In this document: positions 1 to 5,558 of the stretch, one piece after another
How the letters are laid out: every line of letters begins with the position of its first letter
Position numbering within the stretch: the first letter of the stretch is position 1
Assembly: GCA_900317215.1 (NCBI GenBank)
Contig: ONFW01000087.1
Location: 1-5,600, forward strand
From: an uncultured Eubacteriales bacterium
GTDB taxonomy: Bacteria; Bacillota; Clostridia; Oscillospirales; Acutalibacteraceae
Length of the DNA stretch: 5,600 bases
Reading direction: 5' to 3'
Program-made: the position numbers and the translations under genes
Notes under the pieces: generated by a model
Databases searched by the model: none
Told to the model about the DNA's origin: nothing
The model's input: the letters and a program-made list of their open reading frames with translations, nothing else

Positions 1-63
1 AATAAAGAAAAAATAACCCAGACGCTGCGGAAATTCACATACAAATAACAAGCCGTTGATCAC

Positions 64-97
64 GCAGCCGTTCCGATTTAAGGGCGGCTGCTTTTTT
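64..97 (+). terminator. Intrinsic terminator of an upstream transcription unit
   Basis: A perfect 7-bp GC-rich stem, GCAGCCG (64-70) with CGGCTGC (85-91), encloses a 14-nt loop and is followed at once by six T (92-97). This is the standard rho-independent layout on the + strand; the opposite strand has no T-run. It implies a rightward gene ending left of or at the window edge and isolates the genes from 417 onward from that transcription. Confidence 0.85.
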
Positions 98-416
98 CGG
101 GCTTATGATTTAAGAGCGTGTTATTATTTGCACTCAAATACCGTTTAAATCCGGTGTGATTTACCCAAATCCGAGTTCTATCCCAAAGGGAAGATGAAAG
201 AAAATATCCTCCCCGAACAGCCGCACCACGAAGGCGCATGGGCGCTGATATTCAAGAATTTCCTTCATATATTTTTGACGCACAAATAAGCGTTTTGAAC
301 CAAGCATAGGCTGAACTGTTTTGATTTGAGAAATCCCCAAAAAGCGATTATCGGGTAGACAAATCCTGATTTTTTGTAAAATAGAAGAAAATAAATCTGT
401 ATAAGGAGAAACTATC
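98..416. other. 319-bp AT-rich spacer, mostly non-coding
   Basis: No convincing rightward gene lies between the terminator and the gene at 417. The right end holds the probable promoter and RBS of that gene. On the minus strand, 307 down to 161 stays open from an ATG and reads a peptide of 48 residues ending in 'HLPFGIELGFG' with fairly protein-like composition. It has no ribosome binding site ahead of it and I do not recognise it. It may be a gene remnant or chance. No other repeat or RNA structure stands out. Confidence 0.4.
356..382 (+). promoter_or_regulatory. Possible sigma-A type promoter for the gene at 417
   Basis: A -10-like TAAAAT (377-382) is preceded by TG and by TAGACA (356-361, five of six matches to TTGACA). 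The spacing is 15 bp, shorter than the preferred 17, so this is a weak call. It would give a leader of about 30 nt before the start at 417. Confidence 0.35.
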
Positions 417-641
417 ATGGGATTTTTTGATAAGTTATTTAACGCAGCCAAAGCTGCAGTCGAAAACACGGCAGCCGAAAGCACAACAGAAAAAGCAGAA
501 GAAAAACCTGCAGAACAGCCGATGCAGCCTGAGGTAACGGCTCCGCAGACGGATAAGATCCGTTTCGGCAATCCGAAACACCCTACACAAGGGCGGATCT
601 CAACTGGCAGGACAATAACAGCAGAAGATCTGTTGAGATGA
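417..641 (+). CDS. Small protein of unknown function; 3' part is out-of-frame flavodoxin DNA
   Basis: The ATG at 417 follows AAGGAG (403-408) at 8-nt spacing, a strong start. The product is 74 residues. The first ~15 (MGFFDKLFNAAKAAV) form an amphipathic helix of a kind common at the N-terminus of Firmicute proteins of unknown role. Residues ~16-45 are an acidic Ala/Glu/Pro/Gln-rich linker that is probably disordered. The last ~25 residues, from about 'RFGNPKHPTQ', are not original sequence: the same DNA in the +2 frame encodes conserved flavodoxin residues ('PYTRADLNW'). I infer that the original gene was longer and that a deletion near 556-580 fused its 5' end, out of frame, to a flavodoxin gene. 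There is no signal peptide. The truncated product may still be made, but its function is unknown. Confidence 0.55.
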   Translation: MGFFDKLFNAAKAAVENTAAESTTEKAEEKPAEQPMQPEVTAPQTDKIRFGNPKHPTQGRISTGRTITAEDLLR

Positions 642-964
642 AGAACAAATCCTCGCGTCCTGCTATCGCTGACACAGATGCAAATATCGCTGACTATGAT
701 ACGATATTCGTAAGTTTTCCGATTAGGTGGTATGTCGCGCCGACCATTATCAACACCTTCCTCGAAGCCTATGATTTTTCGGGCAAGACTATTGTTCTCT
801 TTGCGACATCGGGCGGCAGCGGCATGGGCAATTCTGCAAAGCAGCTTCGCCCCAGTGTGTCCGACTCTGCCGTTATCAAGGACGGCAAGCGTTTCAGCGC
901 CAAGGCGTCTGTGAGCGAGCTGAAAAAATGGGTGGGTTCCCTTGGTCAGGAGCGGTCGGTATGA
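575..964 (+). pseudogene. Flavodoxin (flavodoxin_4-like), N-terminus missing
   Basis: The +2 frame is open from 557 and matches a flavodoxin from about 575, reading 'ETPYTRADLNWQDNNSR', then 'SVEMKNKSSRPAIAD', 'YDTIFVSFPIRWY', 'INTFLEAYDFSGKTI' and 'FATSGGSGMG', and ending 'ELKKWVGSL'. Flavodoxins of this family are about 160-170 residues; roughly 130 remain. The first ~35-40, carrying strand 1 and the FMN-phosphate loop (S/T-x-T-G-x-T), are absent. The family motif FPIWWY is FPIRWY here, altering an aromatic residue expected near the flavin. The ATG at 638 lies inside the fold and has no good RBS, so it is not the native start. The gene end overlaps the next gene as ATGA, suggesting an old two-gene flavoprotein operon. 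As it stands it should not bind FMN normally. Family assignment is confident; loss of function is inference. Confidence 0.75.
948..952 (+). promoter_or_regulatory. RBS that fixes the oxidoreductase start at 961
   Basis: AGGAG at 948-952 sits 8 nt before ATG 961. It lies inside the end of the flavodoxin frame. The longer in-frame start at 928 has no such site and would add 11 residues unlike the family N-terminus. Confidence 0.7.
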
Positions 965-1488
965 AAATAGTTGTTCTCAAAAGCAGCGGTAATACGCACG
1001 GCTCGTCAAATCTGCTTGCCGATGAGTTCATTCGCGGCGCAAAGGAAAGCGGTCACATCGTAACCGAAATTGATGTGTACCGTGCGAATGTGAAGTCTTG
1101 TACAGGCTGCGTAGCCTGCGGCTATGAGGGTGATTGTGTTCTGAATGATGATATGATTTCTATCCGCCGGACGATACTCGATAGTGATATGATAGTGTTT
1201 GTTACCCCGCTGTATTATTACGGCTTTTCGGCGCAGCTAAAAACCGTCATTGACCGCTTCTGTGCGTTCAACTCCGGCTTGACAAGCAAGCGGATGAGAT
1301 CCGTTCTGATCTCTGCTGCATGGAATAACGATGACTGGACTTTTGAAGCACTTGAAACACATTACAAAACACTTGTACGCTATCTGCACTTCAATGACTG
1401 CGGAAGTATCCTCGGCTGCGGCTCTGTCGGAATGACACAAAGCTCGGAATACCCAAAGCTTGCTTATAAGCTCGGTAAAACAATATAA
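961..1488 (+). CDS. Flavodoxin-fold NAD(P)H-dependent oxidoreductase (FMN reductase-like)
   Basis: The product is 175 residues, the usual length for small NADPH-dependent FMN reductase/flavodoxin_2-type proteins. It opens with 'MKIVVLKSSGNTHGSSNLLA', the first beta strand and phosphate-binding loop for FMN (S-x-N-T-x-G-S-S). A Cys cluster follows (C-T-G-C-x-x-C-x-x-x-G-x-C, residues ~46-58), typical of the iron-sulfur-flavoprotein-like and related oxidoreductase families. 'DSDMIVFVTPLYYYGFSAQL' gives the P-L-Y-x-x-G signature beside the flavin. The C-terminus 'YPKLAYKLGKTI' is family-like, so the gene looks whole. The protein should be cytosolic and use FMN for electron transfer, reducing quinones or other small substrates; the actual substrate cannot be read. 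The start at 961 is supported by AGGAG and overlaps the upstream flavodoxin stop as ATGA, which suggests translational coupling. Confidence 0.85.
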   Translation: MKIVVLKSSGNTHGSSNLLADEFIRGAKESGHIVTEIDVYRANVKSCTGCVACGYEGDCVLNDDMISIRRTILDSDMIVFVTPLYYYGFSAQLKTVIDRFCAFNSGLTSKRMRSVLISAAWNNDDWTFEALETHYKTLVRYLHFNDCGSILGCGSVGMTQSSEYPKLAYKLGKTI

Positions 1489-1573
1489 AACCTGAGAAAG
1501 AAATCGAAAAACAGCCGCTGGATAAATCCAAGCAGTGTTCTGAATCTACAAACTGAATATGTATTGAACGTCA

Positions 1574-1597
1574 GTAGCGTAATCTACGTTACTTTTT
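1574..1597 (+). terminator. Inverted repeat with T-run: probable terminator, alternatively an operator
   Basis: GTAGCGTA (1574-1581), ATC, TACGTTAC (1585-1592) form an 8-bp stem with one G-U pair and a 3-nt loop, followed by five T (1593-1597). About 85 nt past the oxidoreductase stop, this fits a modest intrinsic terminator. A TTGAAC at 1564-1569 just left of the repeat also allows a MerR-type operator inside a long promoter spacer, but no regulator gene is adjacent and the -10 match is poor. I prefer the terminator. Confidence 0.5.
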
Positions 1598-1611
1598 CGC
1601 TTAACAGTGGA

Positions 1612-1640
1612 TTAACCATCATAGGGCTTTGGTGTATTAT
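1612..1640 (+). promoter_or_regulatory. Probable promoter for the DUF3795 gene
   Basis: TTAACC (1612-1617, four of six to TTGACA) and TATTAT (1635-1640, five of six to TATAAT) are separated by exactly 17 bp. They lie about 40 nt ahead of the start at 1682 and just past the inverted repeat, fitting a separately transcribed unit. Confidence 0.45.
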
Positions 1641-1668
1641 ATTCTTATGAAAAGAAAGTCATAAAGAA

Positions 1669-1674
1669 AAGGAG
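1669..1674 (+). promoter_or_regulatory. RBS of the DUF3795 gene
   Basis: AAGGAG with 7-nt spacing to ATG 1682; a near-ideal site that fixes the start. Confidence 0.8.
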
Positions 1675-1681
1675 TACGGCA

Positions 1682-2107
1682 ATGGAGAAAGTGTTGGCTT
1701 CCTGCGGAAATGATTGCTTGTCTTGTCCGAGATATATTGCCTCTACCAAAGAGAAAACGGGCGAAGAATTACGTCATACTGCGGAATTATGGCTAAAAAT
1801 CGGATACAGAGACAGGATCGTTTCTAACGAGGAGATTTCCTGTAAGGGCTGCCGTCCTGAGAATTGGTGCAGATACCGTGTTGTCAAGTGCTGCGGAGAA
1901 AAAGGTATAAAGAACTGCTCGGAATGTCCTGACTATCCCTGTGACAACTTGAAGAGGTGCTTTGCGGTCACGAAATCTTTTGAACCAAAATGTAGAGAGG
2001 TCTGTACCAATGAGGAATATGAGAAACTGAAAAAGGCGTTCTTTAAGAAAGAGGAGAACTTGCAAGCAGAGAGAAAAATGATCTTTCAATTTAAGAGAAT
2101 ACGATGA
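1682..2107 (+). CDS. DUF3795 cysteine-rich protein
   Basis: The product is 141 residues. It begins with a Cys cluster near the N-terminus, C8-GND-C12-LS-C15-P, followed by 'CKGC' (residues ~58-61), 'WC', 'KCCGEKGIKNCSECPDYPC' and a final family-like stretch 'YEKLKKAFFKKEENL'. This arrangement of C-x3-C-x2-C-P, C-x-G-C and C-x2-C-P-x-[YF]-P-C is characteristic of DUF3795, a family common in anaerobic Firmicutes, Bacteroidetes and archaea. The cysteines probably bind metal (zinc or an Fe-S cluster); the family's function is not known. No signal peptide or membrane segment is seen, so it is likely cytosolic. The last ~12 residues after 'EENL' are basic and less family-like. The gene has its own promoter and RBS and is one of only two clearly intact genes in the window. 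Confidence 0.85.
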   Translation: MEKVLASCGNDCLSCPRYIASTKEKTGEELRHTAELWLKIGYRDRIVSNEEISCKGCRPENWCRYRVVKCCGEKGIKNCSECPDYPCDNLKRCFAVTKSFEPKCREVCTNEEYEKLKKAFFKKEENLQAERKMIFQFKRIR

Positions 2108-2148
2108 GACCTTTATTGAATGATAGCTACGGCGGTATTATTACTTTT

Positions 2149-2155
2149 GGAGAGA
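2149..2155 (+). promoter_or_regulatory. RBS selecting GTG 2162 as the MalY fragment start
   Basis: GGAGAGA ends 6 nt before GTG 2162 (9 nt counted from GGAG). The resulting N-terminus VTYDFETIMDRRG matches the family start (M-x-Y-D-F-x-x-x-x-D-R). The in-frame ATG at 2120 would add 14 residues with no RBS. Confidence 0.65.
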
Positions 2156-2161
2156 CAGACT

Positions 2162-2437
2162 GTGACTTATGATTTTGAAACGATAATGGATCGCAGAGGA
2201 AAGGACGCTCTTGCCGTTGACGCTATCGGTGCGGGGGTAGAATGGGCCATTGTTCCCACTAAACCGAAAAACGGCTTTTCAGTGATACCTATGTGGGTAG
2301 CGGATATGAATTTTGCGACAGTGCCGACTATCCTGCAGGCACCGATATTCCTGTCAGGCTTCTGCATCGGCTGTTTGAACAGAGTACAAAGGAAAACCCG
2401 GACAAGGTCGCACTGGTCGCCAAAGACAAAACGATGA
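2162..2437 (+). pseudogene. MalY/PatB-type PLP aminotransferase (cystathionine beta-lyase-like), N-terminal fragment
   Basis: About the first 57 codons are recognisable: 'TYDFETIMDRRGKDALAVDA' followed by 'IPMWVADMNFATVPTI'. The P-M-W-V-A-D-M-[DN]-F motif is the N-terminal signature of the MalY/PatB branch of class I/II aminotransferases, PLP enzymes that cleave C-S bonds in cystathionine or cysteine. Full proteins are about 390-400 residues; everything after ~I57, including the PLP-binding lysine, is missing. From ~2333 the frame reads NRPS DNA out of frame ('FLSGFCIGCLNRVQRKTR') until a stop at 2435-2437. The fragment cannot be an enzyme. It has its own RBS, so a short product may be translated. 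The fusion point at 2323-2333 lies where both parents' conserved motifs share the same bases. Confidence 0.75.
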
Positions 2438-3231
2438 CCTACCGCCAGCTTGACGAGAGCGCCAATATAGTGGCTAACCGTCTGATCGAAAAGGGCGTCG
2501 GAACAGGGGACAGCGTGGTGCTGCTGCTGCCGAGAGAAAGCAGCTTTTTCAGCTGCATGTTCGGTGTGAACAAGGCGGGCGCTGCGTTCATTCCCTGTGA
2601 TCCTCAGTATCCGGCAGACCGTATCCGCTCTATCATAGAGGACAGCGGCGCTGCTTGTATTATCACCACTGCTGACAAGCTGGAGGATCATGCTTTTTAT
2701 AATGCTATTGATGTCTCTTCGGTAATTACCGGTGAAAACACCTCCGATCCGGACATAAATGTCAGCGGTGACGATCTCGCATATATGATCTACACCTCAG
2801 GCTCCACCGGAAAGCCAAAGGGCGTAATGCTGCGGCATATCGGTATTTGTAACTATCTGATGCCGCACCCGGCAAACACGCACATTCATTACCTGAAGCA
2901 TCACATTGAAACCTACCTGTCTGTGACCACGGTTTACTTTGATATGTCCTTTAAGGAGCATACCGCCGCTCTCTGCAACGGTAAGACCCTGGTCTTTGCC
3001 TCCGAGGAGGAAATTGCCCGGTTTGACAAAAGCGGTAATGTCTTGTTACTGTGCAGGCTTGACAGTCAGGTTAAGTTGCGGGGACTGCGCATCGAGCTGT
3101 CCGAGATTGAGGAGCTTATCGCAGCCCGGCCTCATATCAAAAGGCGGCGGTCATCATTCGCAAGCTGGGGGGACAGGATAATCTATGCGCTTACTTTACC
3201 GCCGATACGAAAATTGACGTGGATACTCTGA
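2323..3231 (+). pseudogene. NRPS adenylation domain A1, internally deleted and frameshifted
   Basis: NRPS sequence begins at 'ADYPAGTDIPV', an A-domain entry ('LFEQSTKENPDKVALV'), so the upstream condensation domain is gone. Core motifs visible: A1-like 'MTYRQLDESAN', A2 'NKAGAAFIPCDPQYP', A3 'YMIYTSGSTGKPKGV' (the ATP phosphate loop) and A4 'FDMSFKE'. After 'LVFASEEE' (~3012) the frame jumps to 'ARFDKSGNVLLL' and A8 'RLDSQVKLRGLRIELSEIE', so some 170-200 residues carrying A5, A6 and the A7 YRTGD core, plus most of the substrate-specificity code, are missing, in frame. The A8 GRxD glycine is Cys (codon 3052-3054). At 3139-3142 a lost A shifts the frame; residues after 'RPHIK' up to the stop at 3231 are nonsense. 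The GTG at 2293 is not a real start: it has no RBS. Adenylation activity should be lost; the substrate cannot be predicted. Confidence 0.8.
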
Positions 3232-3815
3232 GCGACGAGCTGAAAAAGCACCTGACCCATTATATGGTGCCAACGGCATATCTGCAGCTTGACGAAATGC
3301 CGGTCACCGCTAACGGCAAGACCGATATCAAACGACTGCCCGAGCCGACAGTGGCCGAAAAAAACATTACTCCGCCTCAGAACGACATGCAGCAGCGTAT
3401 CCTTGACCTGACTTCGGAGATTCTTGGCAACCGTGATTTCGGTATCGAAACGGAGCTGTATGCCGCAGGGCTGACCTCTTTGAACAGTGTCGGCCTGTGC
3501 ATCAGGCTGAGCGAGGCCTTCGGCGTTAATGTGCAGATACGTGATCTGAGAGAAAACGATACAGTTGAAAAGCTTGAGCAATTTATCAAGGAGCTTTCCG
3601 ATAATAACACCGAAGAATTTGAAATACTTGATGAATACGCTATCACAAAGATACAGGAGGGCATTTTCTTTGAGACTCTTTCTCATCCCGACAGCCCTGT
3701 TTATAATGTTCCAGGTCTGATCAAGCTGGACGATTCCATTGTACTTTCAAGACTTAAAGCGGCCATTACTGCGGCTGTCAATGCACATCCTTTGGAAAGC
3801 CGCTCTATAACATGA
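3141..3815 (+). pseudogene. NRPS fragment: A1 C-terminal end, carrier domain T1, condensation-domain stub
   Basis: This continues the same synthetase one frame over. Coding similarity starts at 'KAAVIIRKLGGQDNLCAYF' (3141), before the first available start, GTG 3219, which has no RBS. It gives the A10 motif 'PVTANGKTDIKRLP' with the catalytic lysine (codon 3318-3320). Carrier domain T1 spans about 3381-3600 with 'GLTSLNSVGL'; Ser codon 3477-3479 would carry phosphopantetheine. From 3636 a condensation domain begins ('YAITKIQEGIFFETLSHPDS', then 'YNVPGLIKLDD') but stops after 'VNAHP' at 3791. Only ~52 of some 430-450 residues remain and the HHxxxDG catalytic motif is gone. The last residues before the stop are out-of-frame A-domain DNA. 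T1 on its own looks intact and could fold. Confidence 0.75.
3252..3268 (+). repeat. 17-bp direct repeat, copy 1 (A1 domain)
   Basis: CTGACCCATTATATGGT is identical at 3252-3268 and 4956-4972. It encodes the same 'LTHYMV' A9 motif in A1 and A3, so it reflects module duplication rather than a mobile element. It offers homology for recombination or assembly collapse between modules. Confidence 0.7.
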
Positions 3816-4393
3816 AGCAGTATATCGTTGACAATAACCTCAGACGATTGCCTTTCGGTATGCCCGGGGAGCTGATCGTTGCAGGCCATCAGGTGGCAAG
3901 AGGGTATCTCAACCGTCCTGAAAAGAATGCCGAGGTCTTTATCCGCAACCCCTTCTCCGATGAAAAGGGATATGAACACGCCTACAGGACAGGTGACATA
4001 GTGCGGCTCCTGCCCGACGGAACAGCGGATTTCATCGGTAGAAACGACGGTCATGACAAGGTGCGGGGCTTCCGCATTGAGCTTTCTGAGGTTGAAAGCA
4101 TTATTCGCAAATTCCCCGGAATAAAGGACGCTACGGTTCAGGCGTTTGACGAAGCGACCGGCGGCAAGTTTATTGCGGCCTATGTGGTTTCTGACGAGCC
4201 GGTTGATGTTGACGCTCTGGGCGAGTTTATCAGGCGAGACAAGCCTGCCTATATGGTGCCTGCGGTGACAATGCAGATCGACCGTATCCCGCTCAACCAG
4301 AACCAGAAGGTCAACAAGCGCGCTGCCGGAACCGGTCAAAAATACAGGATCCGATGCAAAGGAAGCCCGGGCGCGTCCCTTGACGCTGTTTGA
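3794..4393 (+). pseudogene. NRPS adenylation domain A2, C-terminal part
   Basis: A-domain sequence enters at 'GKPLYNMKQYIVD' (3794), just after where A5 would be, and is preceded directly by the C-domain stub in another frame. ATG 3812 is an internal Met with no RBS. Motifs: A6 'GELIVAGHQVARGYLNRP', A7 'YRTGD', A8 'GRNDGHDKVRGFRIELSEVE', A9-like 'PAYMVP', and A10 'PLNQNQKVNKRA' with the conserved Lys. The N-terminal subdomain (A1-A5, ATP loop and specificity pocket) is missing. After 'VNKRA' (4322-4324) the frame is wrong to the stop at 4391-4393. Restoring one GC unit at 4319-4324 gives 'VNKRALPEPVK' and continuous coding into T2, so the break is a 2-nt deletion. Not functional as an activating enzyme. 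Confidence 0.75.
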
Positions 4394-5558
4394 AAAAGAG
4401 ATCGCTTCTATCATAAAACGGCTTTTGGGAGATATTGAGATCGACCCTGCAGAACCGCTGATAAATTATGGCCTGACGAGTATCAGTGCGATCGGTCTTG
4501 TTGCAACTCTGGCGGATCATATTTCGATCGGCAGACCTATCCTGAATTGCAGTGAATATATCGTTGATTCTGATCTTAATCTTCTTCCCCGGGGCGTTAT
4601 CGGCGAGCTGCTGATCGGAGGGATCGGAGTGGCCAGGGGCTACCGGAATCTGCCCGATCAGACGGAAAAGCGTTTTATCTTTTATCACGGCGAGCGTGTT
4701 TACCGTTCGGGTGACTATGCAAAATGGGACGCTGAGGGAAATGTGATAGTATTAGGGAGAATGGACGGTCAGATAAAGCTTCGCGGGTTAAGGATCGAGC
4801 TGGGTGAAATAGAGGGTCTTATGGAGCAGCAGCCCCACATCAGACACGCAGTAGCTTCGGTACGAAGGATAGGCGGAAGTGAGAATCTGTGTGCATGGTT
4901 TACCGAAGACAAGAAGATAGACCTTGCATGCCTCAGAGAGCAGCTCTCTCAGAAACTGACCCATTATATGGTTCCTTTCGCCATGATGCAGGTGGAGGCG
5001 ATCCCTGTAACGCCAAACGGAAAAACGAACCTGAAAGCACTGCCGGATCCCGAGATCTCTGAGAACGGTCTCTACGAGGCTCAGGCCAATGAAACAGAAG
5101 CATTCTTCTGTAAGCTGTTTGCGGATATCGTAGGAACGGAGAGGGGAGGTGCAACGGACGACTTTTTCTCCATAGGCGGTACGAGTCTTGCGGTGACAAG
5201 CGTGATGATAAAGGCAACAGAAAACGGATATGAGCTGACCTATGGTGATGTGTTCAAATATACCACTCCACGAAAGCTTGCTTCCAGATTCACCGGAACA
5301 GGAGAGAGCGTTTCTCTGTCCGCAGCCCGTTTTGACAGCTATAATTACGATCAGATCCACGAGATGCTGTCTCATCATCATCTTGATTCCTATGCAAAGG
5401 GAGAAAAACGCCCTGTAGGCAATATACTCCTTACAGGCGCTACCGGTTATATGGGTATCCACGTTCTTGCGGAGTATCTGACAAGCTATGGTGGTGATTA
5501 TGGCGGTGTTTATGATCTTTCCCCTACAGACAGGAGCTGTTTTCAATGTGACCGGTGA
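4323..5558 (+). pseudogene. NRPS fragment: T2, A3 C-terminal part, T3, start of terminal reductase domain
   Basis: In-frame NRPS sequence starts at 'LPEPVKNTG' (4323), before the internal TTG at 4380, which is no real start. Carrier T2 runs from 'LTLFEKEIASIIKRLLGD' to 'LVATLAD', with Ser codon 4479-4481 in 'GLTSISAIGL', and is cut at about 4516. It joins A3 in frame at 'SIGRPILNCSEYIVD', giving A6 'GELLIGGIGVARGY', A7 'YRSGDYAKW', A8 'GRMDGQIKLRGLRIELGEIE' and A10 'PVTPNGKTNLKALP'. T3 (~5085-5280) is complete with 'DDFFSIGGTSLAV', Ser codon 5184-5186. Residues after ~5418, 'NILLTGATGYMGIHVLAEYL', are the NAD(P)-binding start (G-x-T-G-x-x-G) of a thioester-reductase domain, which would release the peptide reductively. 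The R domain ends after 'LTSY' (5489); the tail up to the stop at 5558 is foreign, out-of-frame DNA. Confidence 0.75.
4956..4972 (+). repeat. 17-bp direct repeat, copy 2 (A3 domain)
   Basis: Second copy of the repeat at 3252-3268, in the A9 motif of A3. The A1 and A3 C-terminal regions are visibly more alike to each other (PHI[KR], NLCA[YW]F, LTHYMVP, NGKT) than either is to A2, which points to duplication of a module. Confidence 0.7.

Noticed and set aside
75..118. Near-repeat GATTTAAGGGCG / GATTTAAGAGCG at 75-86 and 107-118
   Set aside because: Only two imperfect 12-bp copies, one inside the terminator loop. There is no array or spacer pattern, so it is not a CRISPR or attachment-site signal.
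161..571. 136-residue minus-strand frame over the gene at 417
   Set aside because: Its N-terminal half is antisense to the 417 gene, Ser/Ala-rich and non-specific. Only the 161-307 part was kept, as a weak observation.
928..960. Extended start for the oxidoreductase at 928
   Set aside because: AGGAG at 948-952 and the family N-terminus MKIVVLK place the start at 961.
3655..3660. AGGAGG resembling a strong ribosome binding site
   Set aside because: It lies inside the C-domain coding sequence with no start codon at suitable distance.
3219..3815. Reading the four overlapping NRPS frames as an operon of separate single-domain subunits with overlapping stops and starts, including ATGA at 3812-3815
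   Set aside because: None of the starts at 2293 (GTG), 3219 (GTG), 3812 (ATG) or 4380 (TTG) has a ribosome binding site. NRPS homology runs upstream of three of them (3219, 3812, 4380), and each break falls inside a domain rather than between domains.
4788..5546. 252-residue minus-strand frame
   Set aside because: It is antisense to conserved NRPS A, T and R motifs; its composition is Cys/His/Arg-rich and matches no known fold. The same applies to the minus frames at 2167-2691, 3183-3686, 3701-4414 and 4311-4688.
2162..5558. Transposon or phage insertion as cause of the breaks
   Set aside because: No transposase, integrase, terminal inverted repeat or target duplication is seen at any joint; the breaks look like losses, not insertions.
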